A stretch of 64,000 nucleotides of DNA. Origin: Cohnella cholangitidis. GTDB lineage: Bacteria; Bacillota; Bacilli; Paenibacillales; Paenibacillaceae. The stretch covers positions 4,885,501-4,949,500 of the forward strand of contig NZ_CP041969.1 of assembly GCF_014107495.1 (NCBI RefSeq). Reading direction: 5' to 3'. A program made the position numbers and the translations under genes. Below the pieces are notes generated by a model. It saw only the letters and a program-made list of their open reading frames with translations, was not told the origin of the DNA and searched no databases. Numbering within the stretch: the stretch's first letter is position 1; each line of letters starts with the position of its first letter. Positions 10,430-18,915 of the stretch are shown in pieces.

Positions 10430-11213
10430 GGTGTTACTCGTGGAAGACGAAACCGTTATCCGCCAAGGGTTGCGAGAACTGATCGGCCAATCGACCAGCC
10501 AATTCGGGGTGACCGGCGAAGCGGCTAACGGAATGGAAGCGTTGGAGTACTTGAAATGCGAAATCCCGGATCTCATGATCACCGACATCCGCATGAGAGA
10601 GATGGACGGATTGACGTTGGCATCGAAAGTTAAGGAAATGTACCCTGACTTGCCCGTCGTGATCATCAGCGGATACGGCGAGTTCGAATACGCTCGCAAG
10701 GCGATCGAATTCGGGGTGTCCAATTATTTGCTGAAGCCGATCGAACGTCTTGAGCTGGTCTCGACCTTGGACAAGATTAAGCTGTCGCTGGATCAACGGC
10801 ACGGGATAGCGGCTTCGCCGCCATCAGGCGCCAAGCTTAACGAACCGAACGCAAGCGGAGATGCGAGAAAGATCATTCGCGACGTGAAGGAATTCGTCAA
10901 GCTGCATACCGACGGGGATTTGCGCCTGCAAACCGTAGCGGCAAGGGTTCATTTGAACGCGACCTATTTAAGTCAATTGTTCAAGGCGGAAACCGGAACG
11001 AATTATTCGGAATACGTGTCGGAAGCCCGCATGGAGCGGGCCAAATGGCTGCTGGCCAACACCCGGCTGAAAATCTACGACGTGGCTCGTTTGTCCGGGC
11101 ATCAAAGCCCTAAGCACTTCATGCTGGTGTTCAAGCAGCAGGTCGGTTTGACGGCCGGGGATTATCGGGATCAATACGGTCAATCCGTCCCGGAAGAAGC
11201 GGGTCAGGGATGA
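10422..11213 (+). CDS. Short YesN-type response regulator, receiver plus AraC HTH
   Basis: Response regulator of about 263 residues, roughly half the usual YesN length because the receiver joins the AraC DNA-binding domain without the long middle region. ATG 10422 overlaps the end of the kinase gene. The receiver has VEDE and D55 in MITDIRMREMDG, and the switch lysine is in YLLKPIE. The C-terminal 100 residues carry the AraC-type double HTH (LNATYLSQLFKAETG, SGHQSPKHFMLVFKQQVG). It most likely activates the sugar-importer operon starting 115 bases downstream. Confidence 0.93.
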   Translation: MYKVLLVEDETVIRQGLRELIGQSTSQFGVTGEAANGMEALEYLKCEIPDLMITDIRMREMDGLTLASKVKEMYPDLPVVIISGYGEFEYARKAIEFGVSNYLLKPIERLELVSTLDKIKLSLDQRHGIAASPPSGAKLNEPNASGDARKIIRDVKEFVKLHTDGDLRLQTVAARVHLNATYLSQLFKAETGTNYSEYVSEARMERAKWLLANTRLKIYDVARLSGHQSPKHFMLVFKQQVGLTAGDYRDQYGQSVPEEAGQG

Positions 11214-11257
11214 AAATATGTATAAAGAAGACGTACCATTTCTAAAGATGGCGTGAT

Positions 11258-11286
11258 TTAGGCTAGGATCGCCCCCCCGCTATAAT
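11258..11286 (+). promoter_or_regulatory. Candidate sigma-A promoter of the sugar ABC operon
   Basis: A perfect -10 box TATAAT (11281-11286) lies 42 bases before the GTG start of the binding protein. At 17-base spacing the -35 position reads TTAGGC, a poor match, and a run of seven C separates them. A good -10 with a weak -35 fits a promoter that needs an activator such as the adjacent AraC-type regulator; that last step is inference. Confidence 0.45.
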
Positions 11287-11328
11287 CAAGAGGCAACAAC
11301 ATAATGATACCTACTAAGGGGGATTTAC

Positions 11329-12627
11329 GTGAAAAAGACAGGGTTATTGCTCTCATTGTCAATGTTGGTTGCGTTTACATTCGGGTGCAGCAACAACTCC
11401 GAACCGGGGAGCAGCTCGACGGGCAGTCCGGCGAAATCGGGAGACGTGGAGCTGAAGTTCATGATGTGGGGCAATCAGGCCCATATGGACGTGTACAACA
11501 AGTTGATCGAAGGGTTCGAAAAAGAAAATCCGGGCATCCAAGTCACGATGGAATCGGTTCCGTTCACGGATTATCAACAGAAAATTTCCGTGCTTGCGGC
11601 CGGGAAATCGTTACCGGATATCGCATGGGTGTCCGAGCGCATGGTTCCTCAATTCAAAAGCAACGGAATTCTAGCCGACGTATCCGAGTTCAAGAACGAC
11701 GCGGCTTTCAAGCTGGACGACTATATTCCGAGCACGCTCGATCTGTTCCGCGACGGCGATCAACTGCTGGGCTTGCCGTTCTCCACTCCGCCTATGGTTA
11801 TGTTCTACAACAAAACGTTGTTCGACAAAGCCAATCTGACGGATCCGAACACATTGGCCAAAGAAGGCAAATGGACTTGGGCTGAATTCGAGAAATCAGC
11901 AAAAGCCCTTACGAACAAAGACGCGCAAAGTCGCGTGTACGGCGTTAATTTCTTCCGCGATTGGAAAACGTGGGTTGCGCTTTCCTCCTATTCCTGGTCG
12001 AATGGCAGCGGGCCTTTCAACAAGGATATCACGGAATTCACTTGGAACGACCAATACGGCGTGGAAACGTTCGAGATGCTTGAACGAATGATGTTCACGG
12101 ATGAATCGCATCCGAAAGCCGGCGAACAAGTCAGCTTCGACGCAGGCAACGTAGGCATGTTCTTCGACGTCTACAGCTACGTATCCAAAGCAAGGGAAAT
12201 CAAGGATTTCGAATGGAGCATCGCTCCGACGCCTTCCGGTTCGCAAGGAAGCGTGCCGATGTTGGGTCAAGCGGGATACACCCTGTTCAAAGACAGCAAA
12301 CATCCGGAAGAAGCGAAGAAACTATTGAAGTATTTCGCAAGCGAAGCAGGCATTCAAGCGACATCGACGTTCTTCGTGCCTCCTCGCACGTCGGTATTGA
12401 ACTCCGATGAGTTCATCAATCAGCCTAACAATCCGAGCAAAGAGCATATCGTTCAGGCCGTCATCGACGAAATGCCTAAAGCCCGCATCATTCCGGGACA
12501 CGTCAACTGGCAGAACATCGACAACTCTATCCTGCAAGGATTCGATAGATTGTTCGGCAAGGTAGCTCCGGCGAACGAGAATCTGAAGAAGATCTCCGAA
12601 GAAGTCAACGCGCTCATGAAGCAGTAA
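11329..12627 (+). CDS. ABC transporter sugar-binding lipoprotein (family 1)
   Basis: Lipid-anchored extracellular binding protein that delivers a sugar to the two permeases encoded downstream. 432 residues; GTG start with AAGGGGGA five bases upstream. The signal peptide ends in a lipobox (AFTFGC, Cys about residue 20), followed by a Ser/Gly-rich linker and a typical SBP_bac_1 fold (LKFMMWGNQAHMDVYNKL, PFTDYQQKISVLAAGKSLPDI is the substrate-clamp region). No ATPase gene is present in the operon, as is usual in Firmicutes where a shared MsmX-type ATPase serves many importers. The substrate cannot be told from sequence. Confidence 0.94.
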   Translation: MKKTGLLLSLSMLVAFTFGCSNNSEPGSSSTGSPAKSGDVELKFMMWGNQAHMDVYNKLIEGFEKENPGIQVTMESVPFTDYQQKISVLAAGKSLPDIAWVSERMVPQFKSNGILADVSEFKNDAAFKLDDYIPSTLDLFRDGDQLLGLPFSTPPMVMFYNKTLFDKANLTDPNTLAKEGKWTWAEFEKSAKALTNKDAQSRVYGVNFFRDWKTWVALSSYSWSNGSGPFNKDITEFTWNDQYGVETFEMLERMMFTDESHPKAGEQVSFDAGNVGMFFDVYSYVSKAREIKDFEWSIAPTPSGSQGSVPMLGQAGYTLFKDSKHPEEAKKLLKYFASEAGIQATSTFFVPPRTSVLNSDEFINQPNNPSKEHIVQAVIDEMPKARIIPGHVNWQNIDNSILQGFDRLFGKVAPANENLKKISEEVNALMKQ

Positions 12628-12641
12628 ATTCAATAGAAGTC

Positions 12642-12675
12642 AAGGACAACGGTTCGGGTTCGAGCCGTTTCCTTG
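12642..12675 (+). terminator. Intra-operon hairpin, probable attenuating terminator
   Basis: The hairpin AAGGACAACGGTTCG / CGAGCCGTTTCCTT (one bulge) lies between the binding-protein gene and the TIM-barrel gene, followed by only a few T. Such hairpins are commonly used to keep binding-protein mRNA above permease mRNA by partial termination or by protecting the 3' end. The role here is inferred from position. Confidence 0.6.
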
Positions 12676-12694
12676 TTACAGGAGGCTTAAAAAC

Positions 12695-13387
12695 ATGCCT
12701 AAGCTGCAACAGAGCTTGGAGAAACGAAATCTTACTCTAATCGTCAGCCTTCCAGCCAACGATGCGGAATTGGCCAGAGCGGCGTTGGAAGAAGGCGCCG
12801 ACGGCCTTAAAGTGCACTATAACGTCGGTCATCGCGCAAGCGGAAACCATTTCGGCCAGTTGGACGAATACGAAGACGTATTTCGCAGCATTCGCGGCCA
12901 ATTCGACGGCCCGTTCGGGGTCGTTCCCGCCGGAAGCATCGAAGGCGCCAAACGAGAAGATATCGAACGTCTCGCTCCGATGGGATTCGATTTCTACTCG
13001 ATTTACGGTCATCATTTGCCGTCCTTCATGCTTCAGGGATTGGGCTTGGAGCGCACCTTCGCGATCAACGAGACTTCGGATCTTTCCTTGTTGCCGTCGG
13101 CGAGCCGCTTCGGCTTCACGGCGCTTGAAGCTTCGGTCATTCCGGGTACGGAATACGGAACGCCGTTAAGCTTCGCGGACGTGCTGAAATACCGTTATTT
13201 GGTCGAGCATGCCCGGATGCCCGTCCTCGTTCCTTCGCAGCGCAAGCTCGTCCCTGACGATATCCTCGCGCTGAGCGAGACGGGAATCAAGGCGGTTATG
13301 CTGGGGGCTATCGTCGTGGGCAAAACGGAAGAGACCTTACGCAAAGCAGTGGCCGAAATTCGCAATGCGATCGATAGATTGACCTAA
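12695..13387 (+). CDS. Predicted TIM-barrel protein of unknown function
   Basis: 230 residues with no signal peptide, so cytoplasmic. I do not recognise the family with certainty. The alternation of strands and helices (LTLIVSLP, GADGLKVH, GPFGVVPAG, FDFYSIYG, MPVLVPSQRKL, GIKAVMLGAIVVG) is that of a (beta/alpha)8 barrel of the phosphate-binding type, with the GAIVVGK end resembling a phosphate-gripping loop. It sits between the binding protein and permease genes, so it probably acts on the imported sugar or its phosphate, for example as an epimerase or aldolase-like enzyme. This is inference from position. A good ribosome site (AGGAGG, 12680-12685) precedes ATG 12695. Confidence 0.75.
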   Translation: MPKLQQSLEKRNLTLIVSLPANDAELARAALEEGADGLKVHYNVGHRASGNHFGQLDEYEDVFRSIRGQFDGPFGVVPAGSIEGAKREDIERLAPMGFDFYSIYGHHLPSFMLQGLGLERTFAINETSDLSLLPSASRFGFTALEASVIPGTEYGTPLSFADVLKYRYLVEHARMPVLVPSQRKLVPDDILALSETGIKAVMLGAIVVGKTEETLRKAVAEIRNAIDRLT

Positions 13388-13402
13388 AAGGCGGTGAACC
13401 GG

Positions 13403-14317
13403 TTGAAAGACAAAGGAAAACAACGAAGAAAAGGGCCGTTAACCCGGGAAGCGCAAATTACGGGATGGCTTTTCATCTCCCCGATGGTGATCGGTTTTAC
13501 GTTGCTGTTATTGTTTCCAATGGGTTTGGCTCTGTATATGAGCCTTACGGACTGGCCGTTGCTGGGTGACCATAAATTCATCGGATTAGACAACTACGAA
13601 CATATTATGTCGGATTCCCTGTTCTGGAAAGTGCTTACCAACACCGTCTACTTTACGGTAGGACTCGTACCGTTGAATATTGTTTTGGCTTTGCTGTTAG
13701 CGCTTCTCTTATCCAAAAGCTTGCGCGGAATCGGCTTTTTCCGCACCGCGATATTCGTTCCGGTCATGACTTCCCTGATCGTATGGTCGATCGTCTGGAA
13801 ATACATGTTCGCGACCGATTCGGGCTTGATCAACCAGCTTCTTATGCTGTTCGACATTAAAGGCCCGGCTTGGTTATACGATACGGATTTGGCGATGCCG
13901 GCCGTCATCGTGACGAGCGTGCTGAAGAACGTCGGTTTGAACATGGTATTGTTCATCGCGGCGCTTCAGCAAGTGCCAAGATCGTTGTATGAAGCCGCGA
14001 CGCTGGACGGCGCCGGCAAAACGAAATCTTTCTTTAACGTGACGCTGCCTATGATCACGCCTACGGTATTCCTGACCGTCGTGATGACCGTTATCGGATC
14101 GCTGAAAGTATTCGGCCAAATCTTCGTCATGACGCAAGGGGGACCGAGCAACAGCACGAAAGTGCTAGTCTACTATATTTGGGAGAAAGCTTTCAAATTG
14201 TTTCAGCTCGGATACGCCTCCTCGCTCGCGTTCGTATTGTTCTTCGTCGTGCTAGTCTTGACGTTGGTGCAGTGGCAGCTTAGGAAAAGGTGGGTGTTCA
14301 ATGAAAGCGACGCATAA
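13403..14317 (+). CDS. ABC sugar permease, MalF/UgpA type
   Basis: Inner-membrane subunit of the importer, about 304 residues with six predicted helices. The conserved cytoplasmic EAA loop, which contacts the ATPase, is YEAATLDGAGKTKSFFNVTLP with the invariant Gly. I prefer TTG 13403 (AAAAGGCGG eight bases upstream); GTG 13394 is in frame but overlaps the ribosome site. It follows the TIM-barrel gene closely and overlaps the second permease, so it belongs to the same operon. Confidence 0.93.
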   Translation: MKDKGKQRRKGPLTREAQITGWLFISPMVIGFTLLLLFPMGLALYMSLTDWPLLGDHKFIGLDNYEHIMSDSLFWKVLTNTVYFTVGLVPLNIVLALLLALLLSKSLRGIGFFRTAIFVPVMTSLIVWSIVWKYMFATDSGLINQLLMLFDIKGPAWLYDTDLAMPAVIVTSVLKNVGLNMVLFIAALQQVPRSLYEAATLDGAGKTKSFFNVTLPMITPTVFLTVVMTVIGSLKVFGQIFVMTQGGPSNSTKVLVYYIWEKAFKLFQLGYASSLAFVLFFVVLVLTLVQWQLRKRWVFNESDA

Positions 14318-15155
14318 TGGGGCCATCCGCAGATCGCTAGGCACCGTCGGCACCTATACGATACTAAGCGTGATTTCGCTAATCATGATTATTCCGTTCC
14401 TGTGGATGCTCTCGACATCCTTCAAGGAACCGCAGAAAATATTTACGTATCCGCCGCAACTGATTCCTACGACTTTCAGATTCGAAAACTATGCCGACGT
14501 ATTCAAGCTCATTCCGTTCGAGTCGTTTTACTTCAACAGCGTATACATCGCCTTCTTGGTCGTGGGAGGAACCGTATTTTTCGCGTCGCTTGCGGGATAC
14601 GCTTTTGCCAGAATACCGTTCGCGGGCCGGAATATCGTATTCCTGGTCTTGCTTAGCGCAATGATGATTCCGCACGAAGTAACGGCGATTCCGATGTTCT
14701 TGTTCATGCGGGAGCTCGGTTGGATCGATACGCACTTACCGCTTATTTTACTGCCTATCTTCGGGGCGGGCGGCGTGTTCGGCATCTTCGTCATGCGGCA
14801 GTTTTTCATTACGATTCCGAAGGAGCTGGAAGAGGCCGCGATGATCGACGGCTGCAACCGGTTCCGCATTTACGGCCAAATCATGCTTCCGATCGCGAAA
14901 CCCGGTCTGGCCACGTTGACGATATTTACTTTCGTTACGAATTGGAACGAATTTTTCGATCCGCTGATTTTCATCAATACCCGCGATTTGATGACGTTGC
15001 CTCTCGGGCTTTCCTTGTTTACCGACGAAGTAGGCACGGCGTGGCATCACCTGATGAGCGCGACGGTTATGGCGACGGTACCGCTATTGATCATATTTTT
15101 CTTGGCGCAGCGCCAGTTTATCGAAGGCGTCGCGATGACGGGGTTAAAAGAATAG
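14301..15155 (+). CDS. ABC sugar permease, MalG/UgpE type
   Basis: Second membrane subunit of the same importer, 284 residues. Six helices are apparent, starting with TYTILSVISLIMIIPFLWML. The EAA loop reads EEAAMIDGCNRFRIYGQIML. ATG 14301 overlaps the first permease gene by 17 bases and has AAGGTGGG upstream, which suggests coupled translation so that the two subunits are made in equal amounts. Confidence 0.94.
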   Translation: MKATHNGAIRRSLGTVGTYTILSVISLIMIIPFLWMLSTSFKEPQKIFTYPPQLIPTTFRFENYADVFKLIPFESFYFNSVYIAFLVVGGTVFFASLAGYAFARIPFAGRNIVFLVLLSAMMIPHEVTAIPMFLFMRELGWIDTHLPLILLPIFGAGGVFGIFVMRQFFITIPKELEEAAMIDGCNRFRIYGQIMLPIAKPGLATLTIFTFVTNWNEFFDPLIFINTRDLMTLPLGLSLFTDEVGTAWHHLMSATVMATVPLLIIFFLAQRQFIEGVAMTGLKE

Positions 15156-15177
15156 GAATACGGGGAGTGGCTTGAAA

Positions 15178-16518
15178 ATGATGAAAACCTTGGAAGCGGA
15201 CGTTGTCGTCGTCGGGGGAGGCCCAGCGGGAATTACCGCGGCGATCGCAGCCGGACGGCAAGGAGTAAAGACGATTCTCGTGGAACGATACGGTTTCGTC
15301 GGCGGGATGTCCACCGCGGCGATGGTTTACCCGTGGATGACCTTTCACGCCGACAGCGGAGAGCAAGTCATCAAGGGCATCGCGCAGGAAATCGTCGATC
15401 GGCTGCAGGAGCGCGGGGGTTCCCCGGGCCATCTGAGGGACACGGTCGGATTCGTGCATACGGTGACGCCATACCATCCCGAAATCTACCAAGTGGTTGC
15501 AATGGACATGCTGAGAGAAGCCGGAGTCAAGCTGTTGCTGCATAGTTTCGTGGACGAAGTGGAAGCTTCGGATGGAACGATTCGGGCGGTAAGGATTACG
15601 ACCAAGTCCGGCAAGATGGAATTGAAGGGCAAAATATTCGTCGATACGAGCGGGGACGCGGACGTCGCCTACTTATCGGGAACGGATACGCTTCAAGGAC
15701 GCGACGGAGATCTTCAATCGCAGCCGATGACGATGAAATTCAGAATGCGCGGCGTCGATCTGGCCAAAGTCAAAGCTTATATGATCGAGCATCCGGAAGA
15801 TTTCTATAAGAAGACTCCGGTGAAGGAACTGCCCGATCTTCCTCTGACGGGCGTATGCGGCTTCTATTCGCAGTGGAAAGCGGCGGAAGTGCCGATCAAT
15901 CGCGACCAAGTGCTGTTCTTTACCGGTCCGGCCGAGGACGAGGTGTTGATCAACTGCACGAGGGTGCAAGGTCTGGACGGCACGAACGTCGAGGACTTAA
16001 CGCGCGCGGAAGAAGAAGGGCGCAAGCAGGTGCTGATGATGTCGGAGTTCCTGACGCGGGATGTGCCGGGCTTCGAGAAAGCTTCCGTATCGGCCGTCGG
16101 GACGCAGATCGGCATTCGCGAGACGAGACGGATCGTCGGCCAATATTCGCTGACCAAAGAAGACGTAGTCGCGGGACGCAAGTTCGACGACGCGATCGCC
16201 AGAAGCGGATATCCGATCGATATTCACGACCCGTCGGGAAAAGGCGTGACCGCTTCTTGGATCGCGGGCGACGGAACGTACGATATTCCGTATCGTTGCT
16301 TGGTGCCGAACAAGACCCGCAATTTACTGGCGGCGGGAAGATGCATTTCCACGACTCATGAAGCTTTGGCGACTACAAGGCTTACTCCGAGCTGCATGGC
16401 GACGGGGCAAGCCGCCGGTACGGCCGCCGCTCTCTCCGTCCTTGCCAACGTTGCGCCTGTCGACGTGAACATTGAGCAGTTGCGAGAGGCTTTGAGGAAA
16501 GAAAAGGCTTGTCTTTAG
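15178..16518 (+). CDS. FAD-dependent oxidoreductase (FAD_oxidored family)
   Basis: Cytoplasmic flavoprotein of about 446 residues. The N-terminus carries the dinucleotide-binding motif VVVVGGGPAGITAA followed by a second conserved stretch ERYGFVGGMST, and the C-terminus has AAGRCISTTHEA and MATGQAAGTAAAL, the typical signature of this family. It is the last gene of the sugar ABC operon, 22 bases after the permease, so it may oxidise or rearrange the imported compound. The reaction is unknown. Start chosen at ATG 15178, ten bases after GGGGAG; a TTG six bases earlier is also possible. Confidence 0.88.
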   Translation: MMKTLEADVVVVGGGPAGITAAIAAGRQGVKTILVERYGFVGGMSTAAMVYPWMTFHADSGEQVIKGIAQEIVDRLQERGGSPGHLRDTVGFVHTVTPYHPEIYQVVAMDMLREAGVKLLLHSFVDEVEASDGTIRAVRITTKSGKMELKGKIFVDTSGDADVAYLSGTDTLQGRDGDLQSQPMTMKFRMRGVDLAKVKAYMIEHPEDFYKKTPVKELPDLPLTGVCGFYSQWKAAEVPINRDQVLFFTGPAEDEVLINCTRVQGLDGTNVEDLTRAEEEGRKQVLMMSEFLTRDVPGFEKASVSAVGTQIGIRETRRIVGQYSLTKEDVVAGRKFDDAIARSGYPIDIHDPSGKGVTASWIAGDGTYDIPYRCLVPNKTRNLLAAGRCISTTHEALATTRLTPSCMATGQAAGTAAALSVLANVAPVDVNIEQLREALRKEKACL

Positions 16519-16525
16519 TCTAATG

Positions 16526-16567
16526 AAATCCCGCGAAGAGCGCATTTATGCGATCTTCGCGGGATTT
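16526..16567. terminator. Bidirectional terminator
   Basis: A long near-perfect hairpin AAATCCCGCGAAGA ... CTTCGCGGGATTT (13-14 paired bases) separates the converging oxidoreductase and histidine-kinase genes. The flanking A and T tracts allow it to act on both strands. Confidence 0.9.
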
Positions 16568-16582
16568 GTCGTTCGTAATCGA

Positions 16583-17620
16583 TTACCTCGCGATCCAACC
16601 CGTAAAAACGGCACCGCCCGAAGGCGTTCGATTGGTTGCCGACAAATCTCCCCCGTGCGCTCGCATGATTCGCCTTGCGATCGCTAGCCCAAGCCCGGTG
16701 CCGCCGGTGCCCGGATTCCTTGAATCGTCTCCCCGATACAAAGGCTCGAAGATATGAGGCAAATCTTGCTCGGCAATTCCGGGCCCGCTATCTTCGATCG
16801 TAAATGTAATCTTGCCAGAGTCTAACTTCCAACTCACTTCTATCCTTCCTGTCGAAGGGGTATATCTAAGCGCATTATCGATCAGATTCCCCATCGCGCG
16901 TCTAAGCAAATGAGAATCTGCTAGAACAAGTACATGATCGGTGTCCGAATCATATCGGAGTTCGATCTCTTTCTCCTTTGCATAAGGGCGATAGTCATTC
17001 AGGGTTTCCGAGAGAAAGGAGTTGAACTCGATTTGCTCCGGCCTGAGGGTTTGTTCGAGATACTCCAGCCGGGTGTAAGAAAAGAGGTCGGTTACCAGCC
17101 GGTCTAATTGTTCGGCTTTCTGCCCGCAAATCGCAACGTATCTCGAAGCTTTCTCCGGATCGTCCGCATATCCTCGTTTTAATCTCGATAGAAAACCTCT
17201 CAGCGTAAATAACGGCGTCCTTAGATCGTGCGCGATCGCATGAATGAAGAAACGACGTTCTTCCTCCATCTTGGACTGCCGAACCAACGATTCCCGAAGC
17301 CCGTCGCCCATTGCTTGAAAGGCGGCGCGAACTTGGACGATTTCCGCGACGGTAGAGTGGGGCAACTCGAAGTTCAGATCGCCGTCAGCTACTTTTATGG
17401 CCGCCGCGCCCATGGCTTCGAGAGGTTTGACGACTACGCGCCCCATCTTCCAACCGATAAATACAATCGCGCCGATCGCCGCGGCGACATAAGAAGCCGA
17501 AGCGAACGCGTGGCTTGGATGCGGAACGATTATTTGCGCCAACTCGAATACTAGTCGCGGAATGATTAGCACGATAGCCATTCCGACGAACATCCACTGG
17601 CGTATCCGAAGCGGCTTCAT
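16583..17620 (-). CDS. Sensor histidine kinase (HisKA type)
   Basis: Membrane kinase of about 345 residues. Two helices near the N-terminus (residues about 9-31 and 38-60) are separated by only a short loop, so it has almost no extracellular sensor and probably senses within the membrane. A HAMP domain, an H box with H131 in AIAHDLRTP, an N box (NLIDNALRYT) and an ATPase domain ending GTGLGLAIARRI follow. The start ATG 17620 overlaps the stop of the regulator gene (ATGA), so the two are translationally coupled, regulator first. This short-loop design is common in kinases that respond to envelope stress or membrane-active compounds. Confidence 0.92.
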   Translation of the reverse strand: MKPLRIRQWMFVGMAIVLIIPRLVFELAQIIVPHPSHAFASASYVAAAIGAIVFIGWKMGRVVVKPLEAMGAAAIKVADGDLNFELPHSTVAEIVQVRAAFQAMGDGLRESLVRQSKMEEERRFFIHAIAHDLRTPLFTLRGFLSRLKRGYADDPEKASRYVAICGQKAEQLDRLVTDLFSYTRLEYLEQTLRPEQIEFNSFLSETLNDYRPYAKEKEIELRYDSDTDHVLVLADSHLLRRAMGNLIDNALRYTPSTGRIEVSWKLDSGKITFTIEDSGPGIAEQDLPHIFEPLYRGDDSRNPGTGGTGLGLAIARRIMRAHGGDLSATNRTPSGGAVFTGWIAR

Positions 17621-18306
17621 AATCGTATCCCGTCGAATCGGTACCCGACTCCCCAAACATTCGCGATTAGCCGGGGGTTCTTGGAATCCAATTCGATTTT
17701 ATCGCGGATTCTTCCGATATGCACCGTCACCGTGTGCTTGTCTCCGATGCCGTCCCAGAAACGTTGCAGCAACTGATCATAGGTAAATACCTGTCGCGGA
17801 TACTCGGCGAACAATCGGAGAATATCGAACTCTTTAGGGGTAAAAGAAACCGATCGGCCGTCGACGATCGTCTCGTGCGCTTTTAAGTCAAGAACGAGAC
17901 GATCGAATCGCAATTCGAGCTTCTCATCCCTTCCGTTCTTGCCGTAACGGCGAAGCACGGCTTTAATTCGGGCGACGACTTCTTCGGGAGTCGCGGATTT
18001 GACGATGTAATCGTCCCCGCCCAAGCTTAATCCCCGTATCTTATCGACATCCTCCCCGCGCGCGCTCAGGAATAGGATGGGCGTATCCAGCGAGCGCCGG
18101 ATTTGCCGGCATAGATCGAAGCCGTTCTGTCCCGGCATCATGACATCCAGCAGAATGCAGTCTACGGCATTGTCTTTGATCGCCTCTAGCGCTTCGTCGG
18201 CATTATTCGCTTCAACGACCGCGAATAACTCGTCTTCAAGGAAGTCCTTCATTAATTCGACGATTTCCTTATCGTCGTCAACGACGAGTATCGTAGGTTT
18301 TCGCAC
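17617..18306 (-). CDS. OmpR-family response regulator
   Basis: 229 residues. Receiver domain with VVDDDKE, phospho-acceptor D54 in ILLDVMMPG and a conserved Lys (YIVKSATPEE), then a winged-helix DNA-binding domain (FTPKEFDILRLF, FTYDQLLQRFW, VTVHIGRIRDKI). The start is a GTG preceded by GAGGTGAG. It is the first gene of a two-gene operon with its kinase, and divergent from a small membrane-protein gene. Three 11-base-phased repeats in the intergenic region are a plausible binding site. Confidence 0.95.
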   Translation of the reverse strand: MRKPTILVVDDDKEIVELMKDFLEDELFAVVEANNADEALEAIKDNAVDCILLDVMMPGQNGFDLCRQIRRSLDTPILFLSARGEDVDKIRGLSLGGDDYIVKSATPEEVVARIKAVLRRYGKNGRDEKLELRFDRLVLDLKAHETIVDGRSVSFTPKEFDILRLFAEYPRQVFTYDQLLQRFWDGIGDKHTVTVHIGRIRDKIELDSKNPRLIANVWGVGYRFDGIRL

Positions 18307-18394
18307 AAACTCACCTCTATTTCAGCTGTTTGCAAGCCTTTTTCTATTTTAGCATATGGGAAATCGAGGTTAGCCGGTTTTAGCGATATGTACT

Positions 18395-18421
18395 CGTTTG
18401 TTGATCGTTTTGTGACTGTTT
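18395..18421. promoter_or_regulatory. Candidate OmpR-type operator: three 11-base-phased GTTT repeats
   Basis: CGTTT at 18395, CGTTT at 18406 and TGTTT at 18417 recur with an exact 11-base period in the space between the divergent regulator gene and the small membrane-protein gene. Tandem repeats with about 11-base spacing are the usual binding pattern of OmpR/PhoB-family regulators. Assignment to the adjacent regulator is inference. Confidence 0.45.
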
Positions 18422-18509
18422 CCGGTATTCGTCCGTGAGTTTTAAAAGCTATTTTAGAGTTGCAGTCAGATTCAATCAGCCAGCTAATAACCGCAAAGGA
18501 GTGCAAAGC

Positions 18510-18896
18510 ATGGACGGAAAATCTATATTCAACCGAGCCGGAAGGATCATCTACGTTACGCTGGCGTGGGGATTTCTCCTCTGTATTCTGGTTCAGGTCG
18601 TTATTGCCGGGATGGCGACCTTCACGGATCCGAGCGATTGGGAACTTCACTCTGCTTTCGTAAAGGGGTTTGCGATGGTTCCTCTCGCGATGTTCCTGCT
18701 CACGTTCGTTGGGAAAATTAACGGACGGAATAGGTGGATAAGCCTCGCCTTATTCGGGTTGATCGTCTTTCAGTTTCTAACGGTTCAGGTATTTTCCTCG
18801 ATTCCGGCCATTACCGCTCTTCATCCCTTGATCGCGTTACTGCTATTTTGGGGCTCTGTAACTACCGTTAAACGAGAAAAAACCGCAAGACAATAA
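18510..18896 (+). CDS. Small four-helix membrane protein (DUF6220-like)
   Basis: About 128 residues with four predicted membrane helices (IYVTLAWGFLLCILVQVVIA, GFAMVPLAMFLLTFV, WISLALFGLIVFQFL, LHPLIALLLFWGSV). The start is ATG 18510 with AAAGGAG nine bases upstream. It resembles small integral membrane proteins of the DUF6220 group, whose function is not known. Its promoter region faces the OmpR-type operon, so it may be the target of that two-component system. Confidence 0.75.
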   Translation: MDGKSIFNRAGRIIYVTLAWGFLLCILVQVVIAGMATFTDPSDWELHSAFVKGFAMVPLAMFLLTFVGKINGRNRWISLALFGLIVFQFLTVQVFSSIPAITALHPLIALLLFWGSVTTVKREKTARQ

Positions 18897-18915
18897 CCAT
18901 GACATAGGAGTGATT

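Noticed and set aside
9905-10723. A 272-codon minus-strand frame
   Set aside because: It is opposite the kinase ATPase domain and the regulator start; no motif, no ribosome site.
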